Positions 56,762 through 64,000 of a stretch of 64,000 nucleotides of DNA are shown piece by piece (the stretch's first letter is position 1; each line of letters starts with the position of its first letter). Both the position numbers and the translations under genes were made by a program. Location: assembly GCF_003336225.1 (NCBI RefSeq), contig NZ_QPID01000009.1, positions 123,036 to 187,035 on the forward strand. The letters run 5' to 3'. This DNA comes from Corallincola holothuriorum (lineage in GTDB: Bacteria; Pseudomonadota; Gammaproteobacteria; Enterobacterales; Neiellaceae). The notes below the pieces were generated by a model. The model was not told the DNA's origin. It was given only the letters and a program-made list of their open reading frames with translations, and made no database searches.

Positions 56762-57517
56762 TTAGCTGTTTTGAGCGAGAGGGTTATCAGGGAAGTTTAA
56801 GCGTAGCGTTGCTTGTGCATCTGCTTTCAGATCTTGCAAGCCTAACTTATCGTAGGCTTGAACCATTACCTCTAATGCGCCTTCCGTGGAACTAGAATCG
56901 GAGAAAGTTTCGATTATGTATCGACCACGATTTGCTGCGGCAATATAGGCCTGACGCTTGATGTAGTAGCGCGCGACGGAGAGCTCATGTTTGGCTAAGC
57001 GTTCCTTAATATAAATCATCCGCTGGCGTGCATCCGGAGCGTATTTACTGTTCGGGTAGCGTCCCAGTACTTTAGAAAAATCTTCAAATGCTTGTTGTGC
57101 TAGATTTGGATCGCGATCGGAGCGGTCTATACCAAGCAGGCTTTGTAGCATTTCGTCATCGGCGTCAAGATTTGTTAACCCCCGCATATAGAGCACATAA
57201 TCGTTATCAGGATGGGTTGGATTCAAGCGAATAAAACGGTCGGCGGTTGCCAATGCCTGAGCTGTCTGCCCTAGTTTGTAATAGGCATATATCAAATCCA
57301 ACTGCACCTGATTCGCATGAGGGCCGAAAGGGTAACGTGATGAAAGAGCCTCGAGTGTATTCACTGAGCCAGAGAAGTTGCCGACTTCAAGTAGTTCTTG
57401 CGCATCTTCGAATAGTGCGGCAGGCGATTTTTCTGGAACACGCTCAATGGTGTCGTTACTGCTCGAGCAAGCACTTAATAGCGAGATAAGTGCGTAAGTT
57501 AATAGGGCTTTTTTCAT
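56762..57517 (-). CDS. bamD: Outer membrane assembly lipoprotein BamD
   Basis: A 251-residue lipoprotein of the BAM complex; lipobox LLSAC puts the lipidated Cys at residue 17. TPR repeats fill the rest (SRYPFGPHANQVQLDLIYAYYKL, YPNSKYAPDARQRMIYIK in parts). It inserts beta-barrel proteins into the outer membrane together with BamA. It is divergent from rluD, as in E. coli and relatives. Confidence 0.95.
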   Translation of the reverse strand: MKKALLTYALISLLSACSSSNDTIERVPEKSPAALFEDAQELLEVGNFSGSVNTLEALSSRYPFGPHANQVQLDLIYAYYKLGQTAQALATADRFIRLNPTHPDNDYVLYMRGLTNLDADDEMLQSLLGIDRSDRDPNLAQQAFEDFSKVLGRYPNSKYAPDARQRMIYIKERLAKHELSVARYYIKRQAYIAAANRGRYIIETFSDSSSTEGALEVMVQAYDKLGLQDLKADAQATLRLNFPDNPLAQNS

Positions 57518-57638
57518 TATTTAATCGTTATCATGCCAATTGACCGCCTAGAACAGGCTTTTTCTCGGGCAAGGATTGTACCCCAGTCAGGATAGCACTG
57601 TACAATAAGAGCTATTGATAGTGTTAATAAGGTCGCTC

Positions 57639-58613
57639 ATGGCGCAAAAAATCTCTTTGAATGGCGAAGTGCCGTTTGAGCTTAATGGCAAGCGTTTGGA
57701 TCAGATCGTTGCCGAATTGTTCCCTGACTATTCTCGTAGTCGTATCAAGCAGTGGATACTTGATGGGCACGTATGTGTCGACGGAACTGTCCATACTGTT
57801 CCGAAGTTTAAGTTAGTTGGCGGGGAGCGCGTGACCGTTGAGACTCAGCTGGAAGAGCAGGGGGAGTGGGAAGCGGAAGATATTCCTCTGGATATCGTAT
57901 TTGAAGATGAGCACATCCTGGTTATTAATAAGCCGGCTGGTTTGGTAGTTCATCCAGGCGCGGGCAATCCTGCCGGAACGGTGTTGAACGCGCTGTTGCA
58001 TCATTGTCCTGGTATTGCTGAAGTGCCTCGCGCTGGTATCGTTCATCGTTTAGATAAAGATACGACGGGGCTGATGGTGGTAGCGAAGTCTGTGCCCGCT
58101 CAAACGCATCTTGTCGAGCAGCTGCAGGCGCGTGAGATAACCCGTGAGTATGAGGCTTTGGTTAACGGCTTGCTTACGGCTGGTGGGCGGGTTGATGCGC
58201 CAATTGGCCGACATCCCACGCAGCGTACTCATATGGCGGTTGTCCATGGTGGACGGGAGTCTGTGACGCATTATCGGGTGATGGAGAAGTATCGCGCCCA
58301 TTGTCGACTGCGCTTGCGTCTAGAAACCGGACGTACCCACCAGATCCGTGTTCATATGTCTCACATCAAGCATCCCCTCGTTGGTGATTTTACATACGGT
58401 GGTCGTCCAAGGCCGCCGCGAGGTGCATCAGAGGAGTTGTTAAGCGTATTGAGAGGGTTTCGTCGGCAAGCGCTGCACGCAGCCAAGCTTGAGTTGGTTC
58501 ACCCTATCACCGGCGAGTTTATGAGCTGGGAGGCTCCTGTACCTGAAGATATGCTTGATATGGTGGCGGCGTTTAAAGCTGACTTTAAAGAGAACCCGGT
58601 ACCGCAGTGGTAA
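57639..58613 (+). CDS. rluD: 23S rRNA pseudouridine synthase RluD
   Basis: A 324-residue enzyme making pseudouridines 1911, 1915 and 1917 of 23S rRNA. An N-terminal S4 domain (RLDQIVAELFPDYSRSRIKQW in parts) precedes the catalytic domain with Asp139 in HRLDKDTTGLMV, the same position as E. coli. ATG 57639 has AAGG 6 bases upstream; the in-frame start at 57615 is less likely. pgeF begins inside its last codons. Confidence 0.96.
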   Translation: MAQKISLNGEVPFELNGKRLDQIVAELFPDYSRSRIKQWILDGHVCVDGTVHTVPKFKLVGGERVTVETQLEEQGEWEAEDIPLDIVFEDEHILVINKPAGLVVHPGAGNPAGTVLNALLHHCPGIAEVPRAGIVHRLDKDTTGLMVVAKSVPAQTHLVEQLQAREITREYEALVNGLLTAGGRVDAPIGRHPTQRTHMAVVHGGRESVTHYRVMEKYRAHCRLRLRLETGRTHQIRVHMSHIKHPLVGDFTYGGRPRPPRGASEELLSVLRGFRRQALHAAKLELVHPITGEFMSWEAPVPEDMLDMVAAFKADFKENPVPQW

Positions 58614-59347
58614 AGTTGTGGCAGCCAGTTGATTGGCCTGCACCGAAACGAGTGCGGGCTATCTATTCCTTACGCCAAGGTGGGATAAGCCAGCCACCAT
58701 TCGATTCCCTTAATCTAGGCTTGCATGTTTCTGATAATCCCGATGCCGTTCTAACGAATAGAGCCATGCTGCAAGGGGCGGCTAAATTGCCCCAGTCGCC
58801 GTATTGGTTGAATCAAGTGCACAGCACTACTATCTTGGACGTTTCTTGTACTTCTGATAGAGAAACACCAACCGCCGATGCTATGACCAGCCGAGCGCTG
58901 TCGATGCCATTGGCCATCATGACTGCAGATTGTTTACCTGTATTGCTTTGTGATCAGCAGGGCGATTGGATCGCAGCGATACATGCTGGCTGGCGCGGAC
59001 TGGTTGATGGCATCATTGAAAAGACCGTGGCGAAGTATCCTGGTGACCCAGCATCTCTTGTCGCCTGGTTAGGTCCTTGTATTGGCCCTGAGGCATTTGA
59101 AGTCGGCAAGGATGTGCGTAGTCAATTTTTAGATGCGTCCCCCGAGGCTGCCTCAGCGTTTGTTGAATATCGCGAAAAATATCTGGCAAACCTGCCGTTA
59201 CTGGCACAACAAAGATTGGCGTCAATCGGCGTTATGAATGTCACATTTAGCCACTTATGCACCTATACGGATGCCGCTTCTTTCTTCTCCTATCGCCGAG
59301 ATGGCGTGACAGGTCGTATGGCCTCTATTATTTGGCTGAGCGATTGA
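58607..59347 (+). CDS. pgeF: Peptidoglycan editing factor PgeF (YfiH family, multicopper polyphenol-oxidase fold)
   Basis: A 246-residue protein. GTG 58607 overlaps the rluD stop, so the genes are coupled. Family motifs: LNLGLHVSDNPDAV, NQVHST with His, MTADCLPVLLCD, HAGWRGL with His (about 127-133), and HLCTYTD. E. coli PgeF removes incorrect L-Ser from UDP-MurNAc intermediates, and relatives oxidise phenols or deaminate purine nucleosides. It lies between rluD and clpB as in E. coli. Confidence 0.92.
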   Translation: MVKLWQPVDWPAPKRVRAIYSLRQGGISQPPFDSLNLGLHVSDNPDAVLTNRAMLQGAAKLPQSPYWLNQVHSTTILDVSCTSDRETPTADAMTSRALSMPLAIMTADCLPVLLCDQQGDWIAAIHAGWRGLVDGIIEKTVAKYPGDPASLVAWLGPCIGPEAFEVGKDVRSQFLDASPEAASAFVEYREKYLANLPLLAQQRLASIGVMNVTFSHLCTYTDAASFFSYRRDGVTGRMASIIWLSD

Positions 59348-59374
59348 GTTTGATCAGCTTTTCAGACTTCTATA

Positions 59375-59403
59375 CTTGAAATATCCCTCTGTAGATACCA
59401 ATT
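59375..59403 (+). promoter_or_regulatory. Possible sigma-32 (heat-shock) promoter of clpB
   Basis: CTTGAAA (59375-59381), 14-bp spacer, then TACCAATT (59396-59403). The -35 matches the sigma-32 consensus exactly; the -10 resembles CCCCATNT only partly. It lies 36 bp before clpB, a gene controlled by sigma-32 in E. coli. Confidence 0.5.
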
Positions 59404-59438
59404 ACTAAGTCAAACGTCGCTACTCCGTCGAGGCAAAT

Positions 59439-62012
59439 ATGCGTATTGATAAGTTGACCAGTAAGTTCCAGCTCGCGATATCTGACGCTCAGTCGATGGC
59501 TTTAGGTCGTGACCACCAATTTATTGAGCCTGCCCACTTAATGATGTCTTTGCTTAATCAGGAAGGTGGCAGTGGTCGTCACTTGCTTCAGAGTGCCGGT
59601 GCAGATGTCAATGCATTGCGTAGTAAGTTAGGCGCATCACTTGATCGCTTTCCAAAAGTTGAAGGGATCGGTGGCGATGTACAATTGTCGTCGGCGCTTA
59701 TCTCGCTTTTTAATCTATGCGACAAATTGGCTCAGCAACGTAAAGATAAGTTTATCTCTAGTGAGCTATTTGTATTAGCGGCGGTTGACGACAAAGGCGA
59801 ACTTGGTCAGCAGTTACGAGAGCTGGGTCTGACTAAAGAATCCGTCGAAAAGGCAATAGAGCAAGTCCGCGGTGGTCAAAAAGTCGATGATCAAAATGCC
59901 GAGGATCAGCGTCAAGCGCTCGATAAATATACTGTTGATCTGACCGAACGAGCCGAGCAGGGCAAATTGGATCCTGTGATTGGCCGGGATGAAGAGATCC
60001 GGCGAACCATCCAGGTGCTCCAGCGGCGCACAAAAAACAACCCTGTACTCATTGGTGAACCTGGGGTGGGGAAAACCGCTATTGTGGAAGGGTTGGCGCA
60101 ACGGATTATAAACGGTGAAGTCCCTGAAGGCCTTAAAAACAAACGTGTGCTTTCATTAGATATGGGGAGTCTACTTGCTGGGGCCAAGTATCGTGGCGAG
60201 TTCGAAGAACGTTTAAAAGCTGTACTTAATGAGCTTTCGAAAGAGGAAGGTCAAGTCGTCCTGTTTATCGATGAACTCCATACCATGGTTGGGGCAGGTA
60301 AAGGTGAAGGTGCTATGGATGCGGGGAATATGCTCAAACCCGCATTGGCACGTGGCGAACTGCATTGTGTTGGCGCCACCACGCTGGATGAGTACCGTCA
60401 GTACGTTGAAAAAGATGCGGCGTTAGAGCGTCGTTTCCAGAAAGTTCTCGTGGATCAGCCATCCGTGGAAGACACTATCGCCATCTTGCGCGGGTTAAAG
60501 GAACGTTATGAGCTACACCACGCGGTAGAGATCACTGATCCGGCTATTGTGGCCGCTGCTAATTTGTCTCACCGTTATATATCCGATCGCCAGTTGCCAG
60601 ATAAAGCGATCGACTTGATTGATGAGGCCGCTTCACGCATTCGTATACAGATTGATTCTAAACCGGAAGAGCTTGACCGTTTAGAGCGTCGAATTATTCA
60701 ATTGAAGTTGGAACGTCAGGCGCTGGAAAAAGAAGCGGATGATGCCAGTAAAAAGCGCCTGAATAAGCTCGATGAGGAGCTGAAAGAGGGCGAATTTCGT
60801 TATAACGAGCTTGAAGAGGTATGGACTTCAGAAAAAGCGGCGTTATCTGGTACGCAAAACATTAAGGCTGAATTAGAACAGGCAAGAATGGAGCTGGATA
60901 CGGCTCGTCGCGCTAGCGATCTTAACCGAATGTCAGAATTGCAATATGGGCGCATTCCAGCGTTAGAGAAGCAGTTGGATCTTGCCAGCCAGGCCGAAAT
61001 GCAGGACATGAAACTGCTGCGTAATCGCGTGACAGAGAATGAGATAGCCGAAGTGCTTTCCCGCTGGACAGGGATCCCTGTTGCCAAGATGCTTGAGGGG
61101 GAACGAACTAAGTTACTCAATATGGAGCAAGGCCTACATAAACGTGTGATTGGCCAGCATGAAGCGGTGGTGGCTGTGGCCAACGCGATTCGGCGTTCAC
61201 GAGCAGGACTTTCTGATCCCGCAAGACCTATTGGCTCATTTCTTTTTCTCGGACCAACGGGGGTAGGGAAAACGGAACTGTGTAAGGCGTTAGCACAATT
61301 TTTGTTTGATACCGATGAAGCCATGGTGCGTATTGATATGTCGGAGTTTATGGAGAAACACTCTGTTGCTCGATTGGTCGGCGCGCCTCCCGGGTATGTG
61401 GGGTATGAAGAGGGGGGCTATCTGACCGAAGCTGTTCGCCGTCGACCCTATTCAGTTATTTTGCTTGATGAGATCGAAAAAGCTCACCCGGATGTTTTCA
61501 ACATTCTTTTGCAAGTGCTAGATGATGGGCGCTTAACTGACGGCCAAGGTCGTACCGTTGATTTTAGAAACTCAGTGGTCATCATGACATCGAATCTCGG
61601 TTCGGATCTGATTCAGGATAAGCATCAAGATGCTCAGTATGAAGAGATGAAAGCGCAAGTCATGGATGTCGTTGGTCATCATTTCCGACCTGAGTTCATT
61701 AATCGAATCGATGATACTGTGGTGTTTCATCCATTGGGGTTGGAGCAAATTAAGAACATTGCCCATATTCAGATCGAGCGCCTGAAACAGCGTTTGCAAT
61801 TGAAAGAGCTGTCCTTAGATATAGATGATGCGGCGTTGGGGCTACTTTCTGAAGCTGGTTTTGACCCTGTTTATGGCGCAAGGCCCTTAAAGCGTGCAAT
61901 ACAGACTGAGCTGGAAAACCCATTGGCGCAGAAACTGTTACAGGGTGACTATATACCGGGAACCGAGATAAAAATTGGCACTCAGGATGGTGAATTAACC
62001 TTTTCGCATTGA
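59439..62012 (+). CDS. clpB: Disaggregase chaperone ClpB
   Basis: An 857-residue AAA+ hexameric protein that, with DnaK, resolubilises aggregated proteins. The N-terminal Clp-N domain (to about 145) is followed by NBD1 with Walker A GEPGVGKT (about 206-213) and the M coiled-coil domain (about 400-530), which separates ClpB from ClpA. NBD2 has Walker A GPTGVGKT (about 605-612), and the C-terminal domain follows ([12 protein letters not shown]). It is full length. Confidence 0.97.
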   Translation: MRIDKLTSKFQLAISDAQSMALGRDHQFIEPAHLMMSLLNQEGGSGRHLLQSAGADVNALRSKLGASLDRFPKVEGIGGDVQLSSALISLFNLCDKLAQQRKDKFISSELFVLAAVDDKGELGQQLRELGLTKESVEKAIEQVRGGQKVDDQNAEDQRQALDKYTVDLTERAEQGKLDPVIGRDEEIRRTIQVLQRRTKNNPVLIGEPGVGKTAIVEGLAQRIINGEVPEGLKNKRVLSLDMGSLLAGAKYRGEFEERLKAVLNELSKEEGQVVLFIDELHTMVGAGKGEGAMDAGNMLKPALARGELHCVGATTLDEYRQYVEKDAALERRFQKVLVDQPSVEDTIAILRGLKERYELHHAVEITDPAIVAAANLSHRYISDRQLPDKAIDLIDEAASRIRIQIDSKPEELDRLERRIIQLKLERQALEKEADDASKKRLNKLDEELKEGEFRYNELEEVWTSEKAALSGTQNIKAELEQARMELDTARRASDLNRMSELQYGRIPALEKQLDLASQAEMQDMKLLRNRVTENEIAEVLSRWTGIPVAKMLEGERTKLLNMEQGLHKRVIGQHEAVVAVANAIRRSRAGLSDPARPIGSFLFLGPTGVGKTELCKALAQFLFDTDEAMVRIDMSEFMEKHSVARLVGAPPGYVGYEEGGYLTEAVRRRPYSVILLDEIEKAHPDVFNILLQVLDDGRLTDGQGRTVDFRNSVVIMTSNLGSDLIQDKHQDAQYEEMKAQVMDVVGHHFRPEFINRIDDTVVFHPLGLEQIKNIAHIQIERLKQRLQLKELSLDIDDAALGLLSEAGFDPVYGARPLKRAIQTELENPLAQKLLQGDYIPGTEIKIGTQDGELTFSH

Positions 62013-62032
62013 ATGATGTTGTAGAGAGAAAA

Positions 62033-62080
62033 AGCAGCAATTAAAAACAGGAGCTTATGCTCCTGTTTTTAATTGCTGCT
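62033..62080. terminator. Bidirectional terminator with a 22-bp perfect stem
   Basis: Left arm 62033-62054 and right arm 62059-62080 are perfect reverse complements around the loop TTAT, including AAAAACAGGAGC and GCTCCTGTTTTT. It separates clpB from the convergent DUF4124-like gene. Confidence 0.92.
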
Positions 62081-62099
62081 CAAGGCGCGCCAGCGCCTA

Positions 62100-62558
62100 C
62101 TAGTTGCAAAATTTATCGACTTCCTGTTGCGAACGTTTTTTAATTCCCTGTTTCTCTTCATAAGACAGCATGGTTTGCGTGCCATCTTCGTTTTCTTGAC
62201 GCACAAAATGCTTATTCTCTAGTATCCACAGCGAGTGCTTTGCTGCATCACAGCGCTGTGCTGCCATCTCGCGTTCTTGCTGTGCTTTCTCTAATTCTGT
62301 CTCTGTTGCTTGCTCGTCAGCTTCGTCTTGAAACAGCGATTCATAGCTGTATTTTTTCTCTTTCTTTTCGGCGGGAGCGTCAAGCATCTCAACTGCGTAA
62401 ACCCGTTTCCCTGTAGGGCGCTGTTCGGCAAAATGAATAACGCCAGCTTCGTCGTACCAAAAATACACTAGGTTTTTAGCTTCCGCATAAACTGAAAACA
62501 ACAAGGTAATTAACCCGGCTATCACGAAGCTATTCTGGCGAAACTTGGTTTGCATCAA
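62100..62558 (-). CDS. DUF4124-like exported protein
   Basis: A 152-residue protein with an N-terminal signal (VIAGLITLLFSVYAEA) and then VYFWYDEAGVIHFAEQRPTGK, the DUF4124 pattern (a beta-hairpin motif starting with W/YxDxxG). The remainder is charged and probably coiled-coil (about 80-110, EQATETELEKAQQEREMAA in parts), with two Cys (about 103 and 151). Its function is unknown. It starts with MM at 62558; 62555 is equally possible. Confidence 0.8.
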   Translation of the reverse strand: MMQTKFRQNSFVIAGLITLLFSVYAEAKNLVYFWYDEAGVIHFAEQRPTGKRVYAVEMLDAPAEKKEKKYSYESLFQDEADEQATETELEKAQQEREMAAQRCDAAKHSLWILENKHFVRQENEDGTQTMLSYEEKQGIKKRSQQEVDKFCN

Positions 62559-62649
62559 CTATTTCCTGTTATATAACCACTGCGGAAAGAAAGCACTCTA
62601 TGCTATCTTGTGTCTTAATTAAGAACTGTTAAATGTCTCAAACTCTTAT

Positions 62650-63516
62650 ATGAATCAGCATACGACAAAAGAATCTCATAAGCATCGTGGTATTTATTTA
62701 CTGCCTAATTTATTAACAACCGCAGGGCTGTTTTCTGGCTTCTATGCGGTTGTCGCCTCTATGAATGGGCGCTTCGAAGCCGCCGCTGTGGCTATCTTTA
62801 TTGCGATGATTATGGATGGTCTCGATGGTCGCGTTGCGCGAATGACTAACACTCAAAGTGCGTTCGGGGCGGAATATGACAGCATGGCAGACATGGTGTC
62901 TTTCGGTATTGCGCCCGCTCTGGTTGCTTATAATTGGGGCTTAGCAGACTTAGGAAAGATTGGTTGGTTAAGTGCGTTTATCTTTGTTGCTGGGGCTGCG
63001 TTGCGTTTGGCGCGCTTTAATACTCAAGTCGGGATCGCTGATAAGCGCTTCTTCCAAGGGCTCGCGAGTCCGGCAGCAGCAGCCATTATTGCAGGTATGG
63101 TCTGGGTAGGTAGTGACTATGGTATCGCTGGCGCAGATGTTAGCTTGATAGTCGCTGTTATAACTGTAGCGTCTGGTTTATTGATGGTGAGTAACTTCCG
63201 CTATCACAGCTTTAAGGATGTTGATTGGAAAGGGAAGGTCTCTTTCGTTGCTATTCTTGCGGTTGTACTGATTTTTGTCGTCGTCGCGACCAATCCGGCA
63301 TTGGTGCTATTTGCTATTTTCTTCTTATATGCGGCTTCAGGCCCTGTGGTGACGTTACGTAGCGTACGAGAACTAAAGATGGAGCATGTCGTTGGCGATG
63401 GAGAAGACGCTGACTTTGAAACGCAGGCCGCGGCCAGTTCAAACAAAGAACAGGAAGATAAAGACAGCTCTGACGTAGCGGATGCAGTGAACAAAGAAGA
63501 AAAGACGGAAAAATAG
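62650..63516 (+). CDS. pssA: CDP-diacylglycerol-serine O-phosphatidyltransferase PssA (type II)
   Basis: A 288-residue membrane enzyme making phosphatidylserine, the precursor of phosphatidylethanolamine. The CDP-alcohol phosphotransferase motif DG-x2-AR-x8-G-x3-D-x3-D is intact in MDGLDGRVARMTNTQSAFG then AEYDSMADMVSFG (about 55-85). About eight hydrophobic spans follow, and the C-terminus is a charged tail of about 50 residues (KEQEDKDSSDV). It differs from the unrelated type I E. coli PssA. A terminator follows. Confidence 0.93.
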   Translation: MNQHTTKESHKHRGIYLLPNLLTTAGLFSGFYAVVASMNGRFEAAAVAIFIAMIMDGLDGRVARMTNTQSAFGAEYDSMADMVSFGIAPALVAYNWGLADLGKIGWLSAFIFVAGAALRLARFNTQVGIADKRFFQGLASPAAAAIIAGMVWVGSDYGIAGADVSLIVAVITVASGLLMVSNFRYHSFKDVDWKGKVSFVAILAVVLIFVVVATNPALVLFAIFFLYAASGPVVTLRSVRELKMEHVVGDGEDADFETQAAASSNKEQEDKDSSDVADAVNKEEKTEK

Positions 63517-63553
63517 TTCGGCTGTATTTACCCTGGACAGTTTTTATTGCCGT

Positions 63554-63584
63554 AACGCCCTCTATTTCGAGGGCGTTTTACGTT
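63554..63584 (+). terminator. Rho-independent terminator after pssA
   Basis: AACGCCCTC-TATTTC-GAGGGCGTT, followed by TTACGTTTTT. It isolates pssA from the rRNA promoters downstream. Confidence 0.85.
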
Positions 63585-63651
63585 TTTCAGGGGCTTAGAG
63601 TTATATTTGGTTGAATACTGACCACTTGAACTAGATCACATAAAAAAAGCG

Positions 63652-63679
63652 TTGACGGTAGGATTAAGGTGCCTATAAT
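63652..63679 (+). promoter_or_regulatory. rRNA operon promoter P1
   Basis: TTGACG, 16-bp spacer, TATAAT, followed by a G+C-rich discriminator (GCCGCCTC) typical of stringent, growth-rate-controlled rrn P1 promoters. An A-rich stretch (63640-63649) just upstream could be an UP element. Confidence 0.8.
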
Positions 63680-63778
63680 GCCGCCTCACTCGCTCAGGGC
63701 GAGGCAGCGGGAAGAAACGAACGGTTTAAGTTTTTATCTTCTTTCTGGTCACTTGGTAAAAAAGATGTTTTTACTGGG

Positions 63779-63806
63779 TTGACAGCGGGGCAGAGAAGCG
63801 TAGAAT
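63779..63806 (+). promoter_or_regulatory. rRNA operon promoter P2
   Basis: TTGACA, 16-bp spacer, TAGAAT, again with a GC-rich region after it. It lies 127 bp downstream of P1, the usual tandem arrangement. Confidence 0.78.
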
Positions 63807-63880
63807 GCGCAGCCCTTGCCGCGGACAACGAATGAGTTGACCGGGCAGCCAAGCTAAGGTTTGGCGAGATGCGACAGCAT

Positions 63881-63930
63881 CGTTCTTTAACAATTTGGTC
63901 AGACAATCTGTGTGGGCGCTCACGGGTGTT
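63881..63930 (+). promoter_or_regulatory. rRNA leader with boxA-like antitermination site
   Basis: GTTCTTTAACAATTTGGTC and CAGACAATCTGTGTGGGCGC closely match the 16S leader of E. coli rrn operons (TGCTCTTTAACAATTTATCAG in parts). boxA-type CTTTAACA binds NusB-S10 to make RNA polymerase resistant to termination. The 16S gene itself begins beyond 64000. Confidence 0.85.
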
Positions 63931-64000
63931 GAAGTAATCAAAGATTATTCAACGAAACGTAAGCGACCATGTAGAAATACATGTAAGTAATAAGTTGAGT

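Noticed and set aside
60800..61324. A 174-codon minus-strand frame inside clpB
   Set aside because: Entirely antisense to the conserved clpB coding sequence with Ser/Arg-rich composition typical of a shadow frame.
63694..63906. A 70-codon minus-strand frame in the rRNA promoter region
   Set aside because: It lies over the tandem rrn promoters and leader, which explain the sequence fully.

Overview
The window looks like a chromosomal segment of a marine-type gammaproteobacterium of the Alteromonadales / Shewanella-Vibrio side of the class, with roughly 50% G+C. I infer this from (i) mutH and rppH-ptsP-lgt-thyA order, (ii) rpsT / murJ-ribF-ileS-lspA-fkpB-ispH followed by a minor-pilin operon ending in a TapY2-like gene, (iii) bamD / rluD-pgeF-clpB, and (iv) an HlyU-type ArsR regulator. 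The species cannot be named from sequence reading alone.

Left part (1-28.2 kb) is mostly accessory: the end of an EAL-domain protein, a DEDDh exonuclease, a LysR/quinone-oxidoreductase pair, a secreted heparinase-like lipoprotein convergent with a large carbohydrate-binding metallophosphoesterase, a second EF-G-like GTPase, an OYE-family alkene reductase with a divergent TetR gene and three operator-like repeats, a deletion scar fusing remnants of an araC gene and an aldo/keto reductase gene, a degenerate-HNH protein, a protein that may be a stand-alone Cry-toxin-domain-I-like pore former, an ArsP-type permease with a divergent ArsR gene and two operator-like repeats, a MASE1-CHASE hybrid kinase, a DyP peroxidase, avtA, yfbR, a CBM48 protein and mutH.

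Centre (28.2-46.2 kb) is conserved core. The mutH-rppH gap carries many DnaA boxes and a dense GATC cluster and is, by position, the counterpart of E. coli DARS2. It is followed by rppH-ptsP-tauE-lgt-thyA-response regulator, then an OlsF-like acyltransferase and an LpxH-like phosphoesterase divergent from hlyU, rpsT (UUG start), and the murJ/ribF-ileS-lspA-fkpB-ispH run, in which the last genes overlap.

Right part (46.2-64 kb) has the type IV pilus minor-pilin operon (pilV-pilW-pilX-pilY1-pilE-tapY2-like), a decayed IS3-family element with both terminal inverted repeats still visible, a fimT/gspH pseudopilin gene, a remnant of nadE just before glnB, a PEP-CTERM protein, bamD, rluD-pgeF-clpB, a DUF4124-like gene, pssA, and at the right edge tandem rRNA promoters plus a boxA leader pointing to an rrn operon that begins just beyond the window. 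Convergent gene pairs are commonly separated by strong bidirectional hairpin terminators.
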